From positions 248,001 through 312,000 of the forward strand of contig CACENW010000001.1 in NCBI GenBank assembly GCA_902560805.1: DNA of 64,000 nt, in the 5' to 3' direction. A program made the position numbers and the translations under genes. The stretch comes from an uncultured Pelagibacteraceae bacterium (lineage in GTDB: Bacteria > Pseudomonadota > Alphaproteobacteria > Pelagibacterales > Pelagibacteraceae). This document shows, piece by piece, positions 1-8,551 of the stretch. The notes beneath the pieces were generated by a model. That model was not told where the DNA came from. It saw only the letters and a list, made by a program, of their open reading frames with translations, and did no database searches. Each line of letters starts with the position of its first letter. Within the stretch, counting starts at the first letter, position 1.

Positions 1-54
1 GTTATGCCACATTTTCAGGATGATTTTGACACTGAAGTAAAAAAAGTTTCGTGA
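1..54 (+). CDS. C-terminal end of an unidentified protein (partial)
   Basis: Frame 1 is open from the window edge and ends at TGA 52-54, encoding VMPHFQDDFDTEVKKVS. The stop overlaps the GTG start of the next gene by four bases (GTGA), the usual translational coupling in this genome, so this is probably the first visible gene of the operon that continues to about 4600. Seventeen residues are too few to name a family. Confidence 0.6.
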   Translation, partial: VMPHFQDDFDTEVKKVS

Positions 55-1754
55 CAAAAACACGAAAAATTATCAGCGGCGGACAAGCTGCTGTTAAATC
101 ATTAAAAAAAGAAAAAGTAAAACATGTGTTTGGACTTATTGGTTCAGCTACAATGGAAATGTTTGATGCTTTATATCATGAAAAAAGTATAAAATTTATT
201 GGAGTTAGAGATGAAAGAACTGGCACCCATATGGCTGATGGTTATGCTAGAGCCTCGAATAAACCTGGAGTAATTATTGCAGGACAAAACGGGCCTGGTG
301 CAACCAACTTAGTAACAGGAGTAGCACAAGCAAAAGCTGCATTTTCTCCTGTAATAGCAATTGCAGGTTCCTATTCAACTAAAGACAAAATGGAAGATGC
401 TTTTCAAGGTTTAGATCAACAGTCTTTGTTTGCACCTATTACAAAAAAAACTTGGACAGTAAAAAATTCAAAAATAATTCCAAAAATAATAAGTGATGCT
501 TTTAATTTGGCAATGAAGCCTCGGAGAGGACCTGTTTGTTTGAATTTACCAAGAAATATATTAGCAGCTTCAAACTCCTATAATATTAATATTAAAAAAC
601 CATCTTTTGCAAACGAGAGTAAACAGAAAGGAAGTAAAGAAAATATTAAAAAGGCAGCTAAATTAATTAGATCATCAACCTGTTCAGTAATAATTGTTGG
701 GGCAGGAATTAAGTATAATTCTAGTTTTAAAGAAGTAATAAAATTAGCTGAATTATGTAATATACCTATTGTTACTGCAGCAGGACATGGAGATGCAATT
801 CCGTTTAATCATAAATTAAATGCTGGGCAAATGGGTCCCAGAGGAAATCCCGTAGCATCCAGATTGGTTAAAAATGCTGATGTAATTTTAGCAATTGGAA
901 CGCGTTTAGGATTTAATTCAACATTTTACTCTTATGAAAATATTAATAAAAATGCAAAAATTATTCAAATTGAGCTAGAAAAAAAAATGCTAGGAAAATA
1001 TTTTCCAGCAAAATTAAAGATACACGCAGATGCTGCTACAGCAACTAAACAACTTTACGAAGAAATTAGAAAAGAGAAAATTAAATTAAATGTTAAAAAT
1101 TGGACCAACTCTTATTTAAAAGAGAGAAAAGAATATTTATTAAATAGAGATAAAGAAAATTTAGGTCCAAATTTTCCTATACAACCAAAAGGACTCTTCA
1201 AACAATTAAGAAAAGTAATGCCAAAAAACTCAGCAATTACTCTAGATGCTGGAACGTTGTGTTTACAAGCAACAGATGCTTTAGAATACTATAATCCCCC
1301 TTCTCTATTTACACCTTTAGATTTTGGCCTAGTCGGTTTCTCATTTGCTTGTGGACTTGGAGTTAAAGTTGCAAAACCAAAAAAAACAGTTGTAAGTTTG
1401 ATGGGTGATGGTGGCTTTGGAATGACTATTTCTGAATTAAGTACAGCTGTTGAATATGGAATAAATACAACAACAATAGTAATGAATAATAAAAGTTGGG
1501 GGGCAGAGAAAGCTTATCAAAAAGATTTTTTTGGTAAAAGATATTTGGGTGCTGATATAACTAGTCCTTCTTTTGATAAAGTTGCTGAATTATATGGAGC
1601 AAGAGGATTTAAAGTTAAAAAAATCTCTGAAATAAATGAAGCAGTTAGAGCTGCAATCAAAAGTAAAAAACCTTCAGTGATAGATGTTGATGTAGATCCA
1701 AAAGCATTATACAGTTTTAGAAGAGATAGTTTTCAACATAGAATTAAAAAATGA
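51..1754 (+). CDS. Thiamine-diphosphate-dependent enzyme, acetolactate synthase/Xsc-like
   Basis: A 567-residue protein with the three-domain layout of the AHAS/POX family. The N-terminal pyrimidine-binding domain carries VFGLIGSA and the conserved Glu55 in RDERTG. The C-terminal domain carries the diphosphate motif, starting GDGGFGM near residue 450 and ending at the NN pair of MNNKSWG. The GLIGSA and QNGPGATN segments recall sulfoacetaldehyde acetyltransferase and other catabolic TPP enzymes more than biosynthetic IlvB, and a separate ilvB lies at 38563-40329 in an ilvBHC cluster. The start is GTG at 51, overlapping the upstream stop. Its neighbours (DUF1185 protein, hydrolase, aldehyde dehydrogenase, binding protein) suggest catabolism of an imported keto- or amino acid. 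The substrate cannot be read from the sequence. Confidence 0.85.
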   Translation: MTKTRKIISGGQAAVKSLKKEKVKHVFGLIGSATMEMFDALYHEKSIKFIGVRDERTGTHMADGYARASNKPGVIIAGQNGPGATNLVTGVAQAKAAFSPVIAIAGSYSTKDKMEDAFQGLDQQSLFAPITKKTWTVKNSKIIPKIISDAFNLAMKPRRGPVCLNLPRNILAASNSYNINIKKPSFANESKQKGSKENIKKAAKLIRSSTCSVIIVGAGIKYNSSFKEVIKLAELCNIPIVTAAGHGDAIPFNHKLNAGQMGPRGNPVASRLVKNADVILAIGTRLGFNSTFYSYENINKNAKIIQIELEKKMLGKYFPAKLKIHADAATATKQLYEEIRKEKIKLNVKNWTNSYLKERKEYLLNRDKENLGPNFPIQPKGLFKQLRKVMPKNSAITLDAGTLCLQATDALEYYNPPSLFTPLDFGLVGFSFACGLGVKVAKPKKTVVSLMGDGGFGMTISELSTAVEYGINTTTIVMNNKSWGAEKAYQKDFFGKRYLGADITSPSFDKVAELYGARGFKVKKISEINEAVRAAIKSKKPSVIDVDVDPKALYSFRRDSFQHRIKK

Positions 1755-2338
1755 AATTAGAGCTAAGAAAATTTGCTAAATTCGTAGATAAAACTTTTAT
1801 CGAAGGAGGTAAAGAAGCAAAAGAGCCTGTATTATTGGTATCTGTTGCTGCAGTTTTTAAAAATCCATGGCATGGTCAAGGATTTGTTGAGGACTTAAGA
1901 CCAACTATTTTAGATCTGGCTCCTAAGTTAGGTGATTTACTTGTTCCAGAATTAATAAAAGAAATAGGATCTCCTGAAAAAATATTAGCGTATGGTAAAG
2001 CAGGTGTGGTTGGATTGGATGGAGAAATAGAGCATGCATCAGCTTTTATTCACACTTTGAGATTTGGAAATAAATTTAGAGACGCTGTGGGAGGCACATC
2101 TTATTTAAGTTTTACAAATACAAGGGGACCAGCTGGATCAAAAATTTCTATTCCCATGATGCATAAAACTGACTCTGGGTTAAGACCTTATTATCTAACA
2201 CATGAATTTACTATACATGATGCACCATTTGATGATGAGGTGGTAATTGCGATAGGTGGAGCATCTAGTGGAAGAGCACATGCTAGAACAGGTGATCGAT
2301 ATCAAGATATGAAAGAAATGGGAATTGAACCCAAATAA
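1751..2338 (+). CDS. Amino acid synthesis family protein (DUF1185)
   Basis: A 195-residue soluble protein that I recognise as the DUF1185 / AA_synth family from its overall pattern. This includes PVLLVSVAAVFKNPW near the N terminus, the GEIEHASAFIHTLRFG centre and the glycine-rich end IAIGGASSGRAHAR. The family name is historical and no reaction is firmly established. The ATG overlaps the end of the TPP-enzyme gene by four bases, so the two are almost certainly translated from one mRNA. Members often sit beside catabolic genes and transporters, as here. The function is open. Confidence 0.8.
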   Translation: MKLELRKFAKFVDKTFIEGGKEAKEPVLLVSVAAVFKNPWHGQGFVEDLRPTILDLAPKLGDLLVPELIKEIGSPEKILAYGKAGVVGLDGEIEHASAFIHTLRFGNKFRDAVGGTSYLSFTNTRGPAGSKISIPMMHKTDSGLRPYYLTHEFTIHDAPFDDEVVIAIGGASSGRAHARTGDRYQDMKEMGIEPK

Positions 2339-2344
2339 ATCTTG

Positions 2345-3127
2345 ATGACCACTGGAACTACTGCTTCTGGAACTTTTTACTCATACAAAAAAAAAGACCA
2401 AGAAATTCCAATTGTATTTGTTCATGGTGTAGGTTTAAACTATGAGATTTGGAAACCTCAATTAGATTTCTTTAATAATTATAGTACTCTTGCATACGAT
2501 ATTCTTGGTCATGGAAAATCATCTTTAGATAAAGAAATAATTTCATTTGATGACTTTTCCAATCAACTAATTGATTTAATTAATCACCTAAATATAAAAA
2601 AAATTCATTTGGTTGGTTTTTCAATAGGTTCATTGATTGCAAGGAATTTTGCTATCAATCACAGTTCACATTTACAATCACTAACTCTTTTATGCTCAAT
2701 ATATAAAAGAACCGAAGAGCAACAAAAAATTGTAAATCAAAGATTTGAACAAGCAAAGAAAGATCTTAAATTGTCAAGGCAAGCTCTTAAAAGATGGTTT
2801 ACTGACGAGTATATTGAAAAGCATCCAAATATTTATGATAAAATTAGCTCAATTTTAGCAGCTAACAATATGGAGCATTTTCTGAAAGTTTATGAGCTAT
2901 TTGTAAAACATCAAAATGATGAGGATTTTAATAAAATTCAAAATCACACTTTAGTTATGACTGGAGAGCATGACATTGGCTCCACAGTTAAAATGTCTCA
3001 AGAATTAAATGCTTTAATACCAAAAAGCCAATTAAAGATCATCAAAGATGGAAAACATCTTTGTGGTATTGAGTGTGCTGATGATGTAAATTCAACTCTC
3101 AATAGTTTTATCAAAGACAATGAGTAA
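2345..3127 (+). CDS. Alpha/beta-fold hydrolase
   Basis: A 260-residue hydrolase. VFVHGVGLN supplies the oxyanion-hole HG motif. The nucleophile elbow is GFSIGS with Ser93. The probable acid is in TGEHDIGS and the catalytic His in DGKHLCG near the C terminus. A TTG lies one codon upstream (2342), but the ATG at 2345 is the more natural start. The 3' end overlaps the aldehyde dehydrogenase start by eight bases. The fold covers esterases, lactonases and ring-cleavage-product hydrolases (PcaD/MhpC-like). Its place in the operon suggests it opens an ester, lactone or C-C bond in the same pathway, but the substrate is unknown. Confidence 0.85.
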   Translation: MTTGTTASGTFYSYKKKDQEIPIVFVHGVGLNYEIWKPQLDFFNNYSTLAYDILGHGKSSLDKEIISFDDFSNQLIDLINHLNIKKIHLVGFSIGSLIARNFAINHSSHLQSLTLLCSIYKRTEEQQKIVNQRFEQAKKDLKLSRQALKRWFTDEYIEKHPNIYDKISSILAANNMEHFLKVYELFVKHQNDEDFNKIQNHTLVMTGEHDIGSTVKMSQELNALIPKSQLKIIKDGKHLCGIECADDVNSTLNSFIKDNE

Positions 3128-4601
3128 ACTTAAAAAATATCAAATGTATATTGATGGTCAGTGGGTTGATGCTGAAAACAACAAAACATTTGAAACTTTA
3201 AACCCAGAAAATAACGAACCTTGGGCAATTGTTCCCGAAGCAAGTGCAAAAGATACTGATAAAGCTGTTCAAGCTGCACAAAAAGCTTTTGAAGGTGAAT
3301 GGCCTAAATTACTGCCAAGAGAAAGAGCAAAATTTTTAAGAGCAATTGGAGATCAGTTAAGAGAAAATGCAGAAATGCTTGGAGAAATAGAAACTATAGA
3401 CACTGGAAAATTATTCAGAGAAACAAAAAAACAAGCAATCTATATAGCGGAGTACTATGATTATTATGCAGGTTTAGCAGATAAAGTTGAAGGTACTGTA
3501 TTGCCAATTGATAAACCAAACGTTCAAGCAATAACAACTAGAATTCCTATTGGAGTTATAGCTGCAATAATACCTTGGAATTCGCAAATGTTTTTGACTG
3601 CAACTAAGTTAGCGCCAGCACTTGCAATGGGAAATACAGTTGTAATTAAATCATCAGAATTAGCGCCTGCAGTATTATTTGAATTTGCAAAATTAATTGA
3701 AAAAACTGGAATACCAAAAGGAGTTGTAAATGTAATTACTGGTTTTGGTGATACGTGTGGAAAAACTTTAACAACCCATGATATGGTCGAAAAGATAGCG
3801 TTTACTGGTGGTCCTGAAACTGCAAGACATATAATTAAAAATTCAGCAGAAAACCTCTCTGAAGTTAGTTTAGAATTAGGTGGAAAAAGTCCTGTAGCTG
3901 TTTTTGATGATGCTGAACAAGAGAATGCAATTAATGGAATTACAGCAGGAATTTTTGGAGCAAGTGGACAAAGTTGTATAGCTGGCTCACGACTTTATAT
4001 TCAAAAAGGAATCTATAATGAATTTTTAGATAAACTTTCTAAACGTGCATCAAAAATTAAAATAGGAGCACCAATGGATCCAGAAACTGAAATGGGTCCT
4101 TTAAGTAATTTTAAACAACTAGAGACTATAGAAAAAAACATTAAAGAAACTGTTGATCAAGGAGGAAAAATTAAATGCGGTGGTGAAAGACATTCTTTTT
4201 CAAATAAAGGTTATTATTTTCCGCCAACAATTATTGAATGTGATAATCATAATTTACCTGTTGCTGAAAATGAATTATTTGGACCTGTACTCTCTGTTAT
4301 GAAATTTGATACTGAAGAAGAAGTTATTTCAAAAATGAATGATAATCAGTATGGATTGTCTTCTGGGGTTTATACAAGTAATTTATCTAGGGGCATGAGA
4401 GTATCTAAGGCAATAAGAGCTGGAATAACTTTTGTGAATACTTATCGATTAATCTCACCATCAGCTCCTTTTGGTGGAATTAAAGATAGTGGATACGGTA
4501 AAGAAGCTGGAATAGACTCTATTAAAGATTATACAAGGGTAAAAACAACTTGGTTCTACACATCTGACGAGCCGTCTCTAGATCCATTCTCAATCAGATA
4601 A
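3120..4601 (+). CDS. NAD(P)-dependent aldehyde dehydrogenase
   Basis: A 493-residue member of the ALDH superfamily at the usual full length. Landmarks are IIPWNSQ (about 151-156), the cofactor region FTGGPETA, the general base Glu252 in LELGGKSP and the catalytic Cys286 in GQSCIAGS. The C-terminal PFGGIKDSGYGKEAG motif is typical of betaine-, succinate-semialdehyde- and hydroxymuconic-semialdehyde-type enzymes. It oxidises an aldehyde to the acid in the cytoplasm. As the last enzyme of the operon it would remove an aldehyde released by the preceding enzymes. The exact aldehyde cannot be assigned. Confidence 0.92.
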   Translation: MSKLKKYQMYIDGQWVDAENNKTFETLNPENNEPWAIVPEASAKDTDKAVQAAQKAFEGEWPKLLPRERAKFLRAIGDQLRENAEMLGEIETIDTGKLFRETKKQAIYIAEYYDYYAGLADKVEGTVLPIDKPNVQAITTRIPIGVIAAIIPWNSQMFLTATKLAPALAMGNTVVIKSSELAPAVLFEFAKLIEKTGIPKGVVNVITGFGDTCGKTLTTHDMVEKIAFTGGPETARHIIKNSAENLSEVSLELGGKSPVAVFDDAEQENAINGITAGIFGASGQSCIAGSRLYIQKGIYNEFLDKLSKRASKIKIGAPMDPETEMGPLSNFKQLETIEKNIKETVDQGGKIKCGGERHSFSNKGYYFPPTIIECDNHNLPVAENELFGPVLSVMKFDTEEEVISKMNDNQYGLSSGVYTSNLSRGMRVSKAIRAGITFVNTYRLISPSAPFGGIKDSGYGKEAGIDSIKDYTRVKTTWFYTSDEPSLDPFSIR

Positions 4602-4711
4602 TTGTCAGCTTCAATTAACTGTCAAAAATAGGATAATTTTGTCATTGAATATTGATTGTATTCATACTTAAATTAGTTTTTTATAAATTGTTAACAATAT
4701 AGAGGAAGATA

Positions 4712-5902
4712 ATGAGAAAACTATTTATCGCTGCATTTATGTTTATATCAAGTTTTGGTTCAAACGTTATGGCAGACGGACATTCGATCAAAATGGGAAT
4801 CATTTTAGGATTTACAGGTCCTATTGAATCTCTTACTCCAGCTATGGCTGCATCTGCAGAGCTTGCATTCAAAGAAGCTTCAGATTCAGGTTCATTACTT
4901 GGTGGAAAAAAAATTGAAGCAATGAGAGCAGACTCAACTTGTGTTGACTCAGCAGCAGCAACAGCAGCAGCTGAAGGTTTAATATCAGGTGGTGTAGCTG
5001 CGATCATGGGTGCTGACTGTTCAGGTGTAACAGGTGCTATTGCAACAAATGTTGCTGTACCAAATGGTGTAGTAATGATTTCACCTTCAGCAACTTCTCC
5101 AGGATTAACAACTCTAGATGATAATGGATATTTCTTTAGAACTGCTCCATCAGATGCTAGAGGTGGTCAAATCTTAGCTGATATTACTAAAGACAGAAAA
5201 GTAAAAAGTGTTGCAATCACTTATACTAACAATGACTATGGAAAAGGTTTAGCTGACGTTTACAAAGCAGCAGTTGAAGCTCATGGTATTAAAGTTACAA
5301 CTGTAACTGCTCACGAAGATGGTAAAGCAGATTATTCATCAGAAGTAGCAACTCTTGCTTCTGCTGGTGGTGATGCTGTAGCAGTTATTGGTTATCTTGA
5401 CCAAGGAGGAAAAGGAATTATTCAAGCTTCTTTAGACTCTGGTGCATTTGATACTTTCGTTTTATCAGATGGGATGATCGGTCAATCTTTAGTTGATGCA
5501 TTTGGAAAAGATTTAAGTAAATCATTTGGATCATTGCCTGGTTCTACTGGTAAAGGTGCAGGTATATTTGCTGAAGTTGCAAAAGCTGGAGGTGTAGAAG
5601 CTTCTGGTCCTTATACAGGTGAATCTTATGATGCAGCTGCTTTAATCGTTCTTGCAATGCAAGCAGGTAACTCTGCTGACAGAGCATCAATTGCAAAAAA
5701 TGTAATGGATGTTGCTAACGCTCCTGGAACTAAAATTTATCCAGGTGAACTTAAGAAAGGTTTAGATTTACTAGCAAAAGGTAAAAAGATAAATTACGAA
5801 GGTGCTACTGGAGTAACTTTTACTAGTGTTGGTGAAGCTCAAGGTTCTTTCTTAGAGCAAGAAATTAAAGGCGGAAAATTCAAAACTAAAAAACAAAGAT
5901 AA
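4712..5902 (+). CDS. Branched-chain amino acid-type ABC transporter binding protein
   Basis: A 396-residue periplasmic binding protein of the LivJ/LivK type I fold (Peripla_BP_6). The N terminus MRKLFIAAFMFISSFG is a signal peptide, followed by mature sequence from about ADGHSIKMG. GAGGAAG-like purine-rich sequence (gaggaag, 4702-4708) lies just upstream of the ATG. The gene has its own 110-base leader after the aldehyde dehydrogenase and its own terminator, so it can be expressed apart from both neighbours. The nearest orphan permease/ATPase set is the second liv cluster (7181-11055) on the opposite strand, which lacks an adjacent binding protein and is its likely partner. The ligand could be an amino acid, amide or similar small molecule. 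Confidence 0.9.
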   Translation: MRKLFIAAFMFISSFGSNVMADGHSIKMGIILGFTGPIESLTPAMAASAELAFKEASDSGSLLGGKKIEAMRADSTCVDSAAATAAAEGLISGGVAAIMGADCSGVTGAIATNVAVPNGVVMISPSATSPGLTTLDDNGYFFRTAPSDARGGQILADITKDRKVKSVAITYTNNDYGKGLADVYKAAVEAHGIKVTTVTAHEDGKADYSSEVATLASAGGDAVAVIGYLDQGGKGIIQASLDSGAFDTFVLSDGMIGQSLVDAFGKDLSKSFGSLPGSTGKGAGIFAEVAKAGGVEASGPYTGESYDAAALIVLAMQAGNSADRASIAKNVMDVANAPGTKIYPGELKKGLDLLAKGKKINYEGATGVTFTSVGEAQGSFLEQEIKGGKFKTKKQR

Positions 5903-5918
5903 TTTTTTATCTTAATTC

Positions 5919-5955
5919 AAAAAACCCCAGTAATTTAATTGCTGGGGTTTTTTTT
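5919..5955. terminator. Bidirectional rho-independent terminator
   Basis: The arms AAAACCCCAG (5921-5930) and CTGGGGTTTT (5942-5951) pair perfectly and are flanked by A and T runs, so the hairpin has a U tract in both directions. It lies between the convergent binding-protein gene and the MFS gene. The last codons and the stop of the MFS gene are inside the stem-loop. Confidence 0.88.
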
Positions 5956-7104
5956 TAGATCGGCTCTTATACTAGATAGAGCTATGATAATTAGAAAAGT
6001 CAAACATATTAAATTCATAGTTTTCCAGCTAGTTAAGCTTAGAAACACCCCGGCAGACAAACTCGCTGCTGCTTGTATAGTATAAACGATCAAATCATTA
6101 TACCCTTGAGCTCTAAATTTTTCTTCTTCTCTGTAACACAAAACAAGTAAACTTGTTCCTGAAATGAATAAAAAATTCCACCCTAGCCCCAGAAAAATAA
6201 GAGCAATCAAATAATTAGTAAAGTTTTGTTCAAATAAACTAGTAATAATTGTGACTAAAAACAATAAAACTCCCATATACATAATTTTACTATGACCAAA
6301 CCTTTTAATTAAATTTCCAGTAACTAGTGAAGGTAAAAACATGGCTGCTATATGAAGCTGAATAACAAATCCAGTCTTGGACAAACTTATTTTCTCCATC
6401 AAGTGCATACTTATAGGTGTGGCTGTCATTAAAAAAGTCATAACTGCATAGGCAAAAGCTGAAGCCATAAGTGCCTGTAGAAATCTTGGTTGTGACATAA
6501 GTTCGAAAAAACTTCTTCCAGTCTTATATTGATTATTTGATGTCTTTAAAGGTTCCTGAAAAAAAAATAGAAATATTGTTGACGAAATAGATAATGCTGC
6601 AAGAGCAAAATAAGAACCTGCATACATATGATTTGAGATAAGTCCTTTAGAAATATTTGCAATGTTTGGACCAATAAAAGCCGAACCTATTCCCGCTAAC
6701 AAAATGATAGAAATTGCTTTTGGTGCATAGTCCTTATCCACAACCTCGACTGCTGCAAAACGATATTGATGACTAAAAGCTATTCCTCCACCAATTAAAA
6801 AACATCCTAAATTATATAAGACAAAGCTTTCTACTATTATAGAGTATGCAGCTAAAAGAGATGCTAGACTTGTTCCTATTGATGCATAAATAAATCCTAA
6901 TTTTCGTCCAATTATACTCATTAACTTTGCAGCAAAAAAAGCAAATAACGCAATTCCGACTACTGACAAAGCCATTGGAAGAGTTGCTAAAGATTTTATT
7001 GGACTAAATTTTGAACCAATTATACCACTTAAAAAAACGGTGACTGGGGCAGCTGTAAAAGCAAAAATCTGACTTAAAATAAGTAACGAAAGATTTTTAT
7101 TCAT
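5935..7104 (-). CDS. Major facilitator superfamily transporter
   Basis: A 389-residue, strongly hydrophobic protein with about twelve predicted membrane segments and short charged loops such as GRKLGF between the second and third segments, as expected for MFS (sugar-phosphate/drug-resistance type). It is the last gene of the long minus-strand transport region. Its ATG shares one base with the stop of a possible 23-codon ORF (TAATG). The stop codon lies inside the loop of the downstream terminator, and the C-terminal KKNPSN is encoded by the terminator arm. The substrate is unknown; uptake or export of an organic acid or amino acid would fit the context. Confidence 0.85.
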   Translation of the reverse strand: MNKNLSLLILSQIFAFTAAPVTVFLSGIIGSKFSPIKSLATLPMALSVVGIALFAFFAAKLMSIIGRKLGFIYASIGTSLASLLAAYSIIVESFVLYNLGCFLIGGGIAFSHQYRFAAVEVVDKDYAPKAISIILLAGIGSAFIGPNIANISKGLISNHMYAGSYFALAALSISSTIFLFFFQEPLKTSNNQYKTGRSFFELMSQPRFLQALMASAFAYAVMTFLMTATPISMHLMEKISLSKTGFVIQLHIAAMFLPSLVTGNLIKRFGHSKIMYMGVLLFLVTIITSLFEQNFTNYLIALIFLGLGWNFLFISGTSLLVLCYREEEKFRAQGYNDLIVYTIQAAASLSAGVFLSLTSWKTMNLICLTFLIIIALSSIRADLKKNPSN

Positions 7105-7175
7105 TAAAAGAATAAATACTTATCAGCCATATACAAAGCCCAAGCAGCAGCAGCACCTAATATAATATATTTCAT
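7104..7175 (-). CDS. Possible 23-residue single-span membrane peptide
   Basis: An ATG at 7175 opens a 23-codon frame, MKYIILGAAAAWALYMADKY followed by LFF, ending in a TAA that shares a base with the MFS start codon. It begins five bases after the livM stop, so it fits exactly between two genes with the spacing usual in this operon. The sequence is one hydrophobic helix with a Lys near the start and a DK pair near the end. No strong Shine-Dalgarno sequence is visible. It may be a small membrane protein, a coupling peptide for the MFS gene, or chance. Confidence 0.4.
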   Translation of the reverse strand: MKYIILGAAAAWALYMADKYLFF

Positions 7176-7180
7176 TACGT

Positions 7181-8551
7181 TTACTTTATTTCTATTTTTT
7201 CAGGAAGTATACCTTTAGGTCGATACCTCATTATAAACAATAATCCTAATCCCATCAGTAAAAATCTGAAATAAGGAACGCTTTCAATTAAATGAGCTTT
7301 AAGTACATTTGTTTCAGGAATTCCCGCAGTGAAAAAATTAATTAAAAATAAAGAAATTGGAGCAGCTTCAATCCATAAGAACCAAACAACAAATCCTCCT
7401 AAAATTGCACCAAAGTTGTTTCCACTTCCTCCAACGATTACCATTACCCAGATCAAAAAAGTATATCTCATAGGTCTATAGCTTCCTGGAGTAAATAATC
7501 CATCCTGAGTAACCAACATTGCTCCTGCAATACCAACAATTGCTGATCCTAAAATAAAAATTAACAAATGTTGTTTAACAACATTTTTACCCATAGCATT
7601 TGCTGCCTCTTCATTATCTCTTATTGCTCTCATCATTCTTCCCCATGGAGAATAAAGAGCTTTTTGAGTTAAAATTAAAAGTATAATTACTACTACTAAG
7701 AATAATCCTGAATAACACAGTTTTACAAATACTGATGAACCTTCAATAACAAGTTGGTTTAAAGCAGCTTGACGATCAGCTAAATTCTCAATTACACTTA
7801 ATTTTCCTGAATTAAACTTTTCAACTAATTTAATAAACCAATCAGTAGTTTGAAGATCTACTTCATAAGGTGCAGGTCTTTTTAGTCCAATAACGTTTTT
7901 GACCCCTCTTGTGAGCCAATCTTCGTGTTTAATAATCGCAATGACAATTTCGGAGATAAGAAGAGTGGCAATAGCTAAATAGTCTGCTCTAAGACCGAGC
8001 GCAACTTTTCCAACTATAAAAGCTAAACCACCCGCAAAAAGAGCGCCTACTATCCAAGAAAATACAATTGGTAATCCAAATCCTCCTAGGAAACCAGTTT
8101 TAGCTGGATCAACTGCTTCAATAGCTTCTATACCTGGCTCTGCAGAAAATCTAATAAGCAAAATACCTGAAATTATTATTGCAGCTATGCTGTATGTTCT
8201 GATTTTTGATTTTTCAAATCTTTTTAAAATAAACCTTATTACTAATACCATTACTACTATAAGCCATAAGGCCATTAAAATATCAAAACCTCCTGCCCTC
8301 CAAGCTTCTTGAACAGGATCGACAGATATCAATACTGCAGCTAAACCACCTAAAGCTGTATAACCCATAATTCCAAAATTAATTAAACCAGCATAACCCC
8401 ATTGAATATTCGCACCCATGGTCATGACTGCAGAAATCAAACAAAGATTAAATATTGATAACGCTATGTTCCAAGACTGAAAAATACCAACCATCAGAAT
8501 GAGCACCATCATGATGCTGTATGCTGCAATGACGTTTAAATTTTTTCTCAC
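7181..8551 (-). CDS. livM: Branched-chain amino acid-type ABC permease LivM (second system)
   Basis: A 456-residue inner-membrane permease with many hydrophobic segments. The conserved LivM motif GLRADYLAIATLLISEI is in the middle and the EAA-like coupling loop MRAIRDNEEAANAMGKN follows. It is longer than typical LivM (about 350-420) because of an insertion between segments at residues about 215-265, which includes a charged loop. It overlaps livH by four bases. With the LivH, LivF and LivG genes next to it, it forms a full transporter core without an adjacent binding protein. Confidence 0.9.
   Translation of the reverse strand: MRKNLNVIAAYSIMMVLILMVGIFQSWNIALSIFNLCLISAVMTMGANIQWGYAGLINFGIMGYTALGGLAAVLISVDPVQEAWRAGGFDILMALWLIVVMVLVIRFILKRFEKSKIRTYSIAAIIISGILLIRFSAEPGIEAIEAVDPAKTGFLGGFGLPIVFSWIVGALFAGGLAFIVGKVALGLRADYLAIATLLISEIVIAIIKHEDWLTRGVKNVIGLKRPAPYEVDLQTTDWFIKLVEKFNSGKLSVIENLADRQAALNQLVIEGSSVFVKLCYSGLFLVVVIILLILTQKALYSPWGRMMRAIRDNEEAANAMGKNVVKQHLLIFILGSAIVGIAGAMLVTQDGLFTPGSYRPMRYTFLIWVMVIVGGSGNNFGAILGGFVVWFLWIEAAPISLFLINFFTAGIPETNVLKAHLIESVPYFRFLLMGLGLLFIMRYRPKGILPEKIEIK

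Noticed and set aside
4681-5007. 108-residue minus-strand frame rich in Ala and Ser
   Set aside because: It lies opposite the binding-protein gene and mirrors its Ala- and Ser-rich codons. The plus-strand product has a signal peptide and clear family features.
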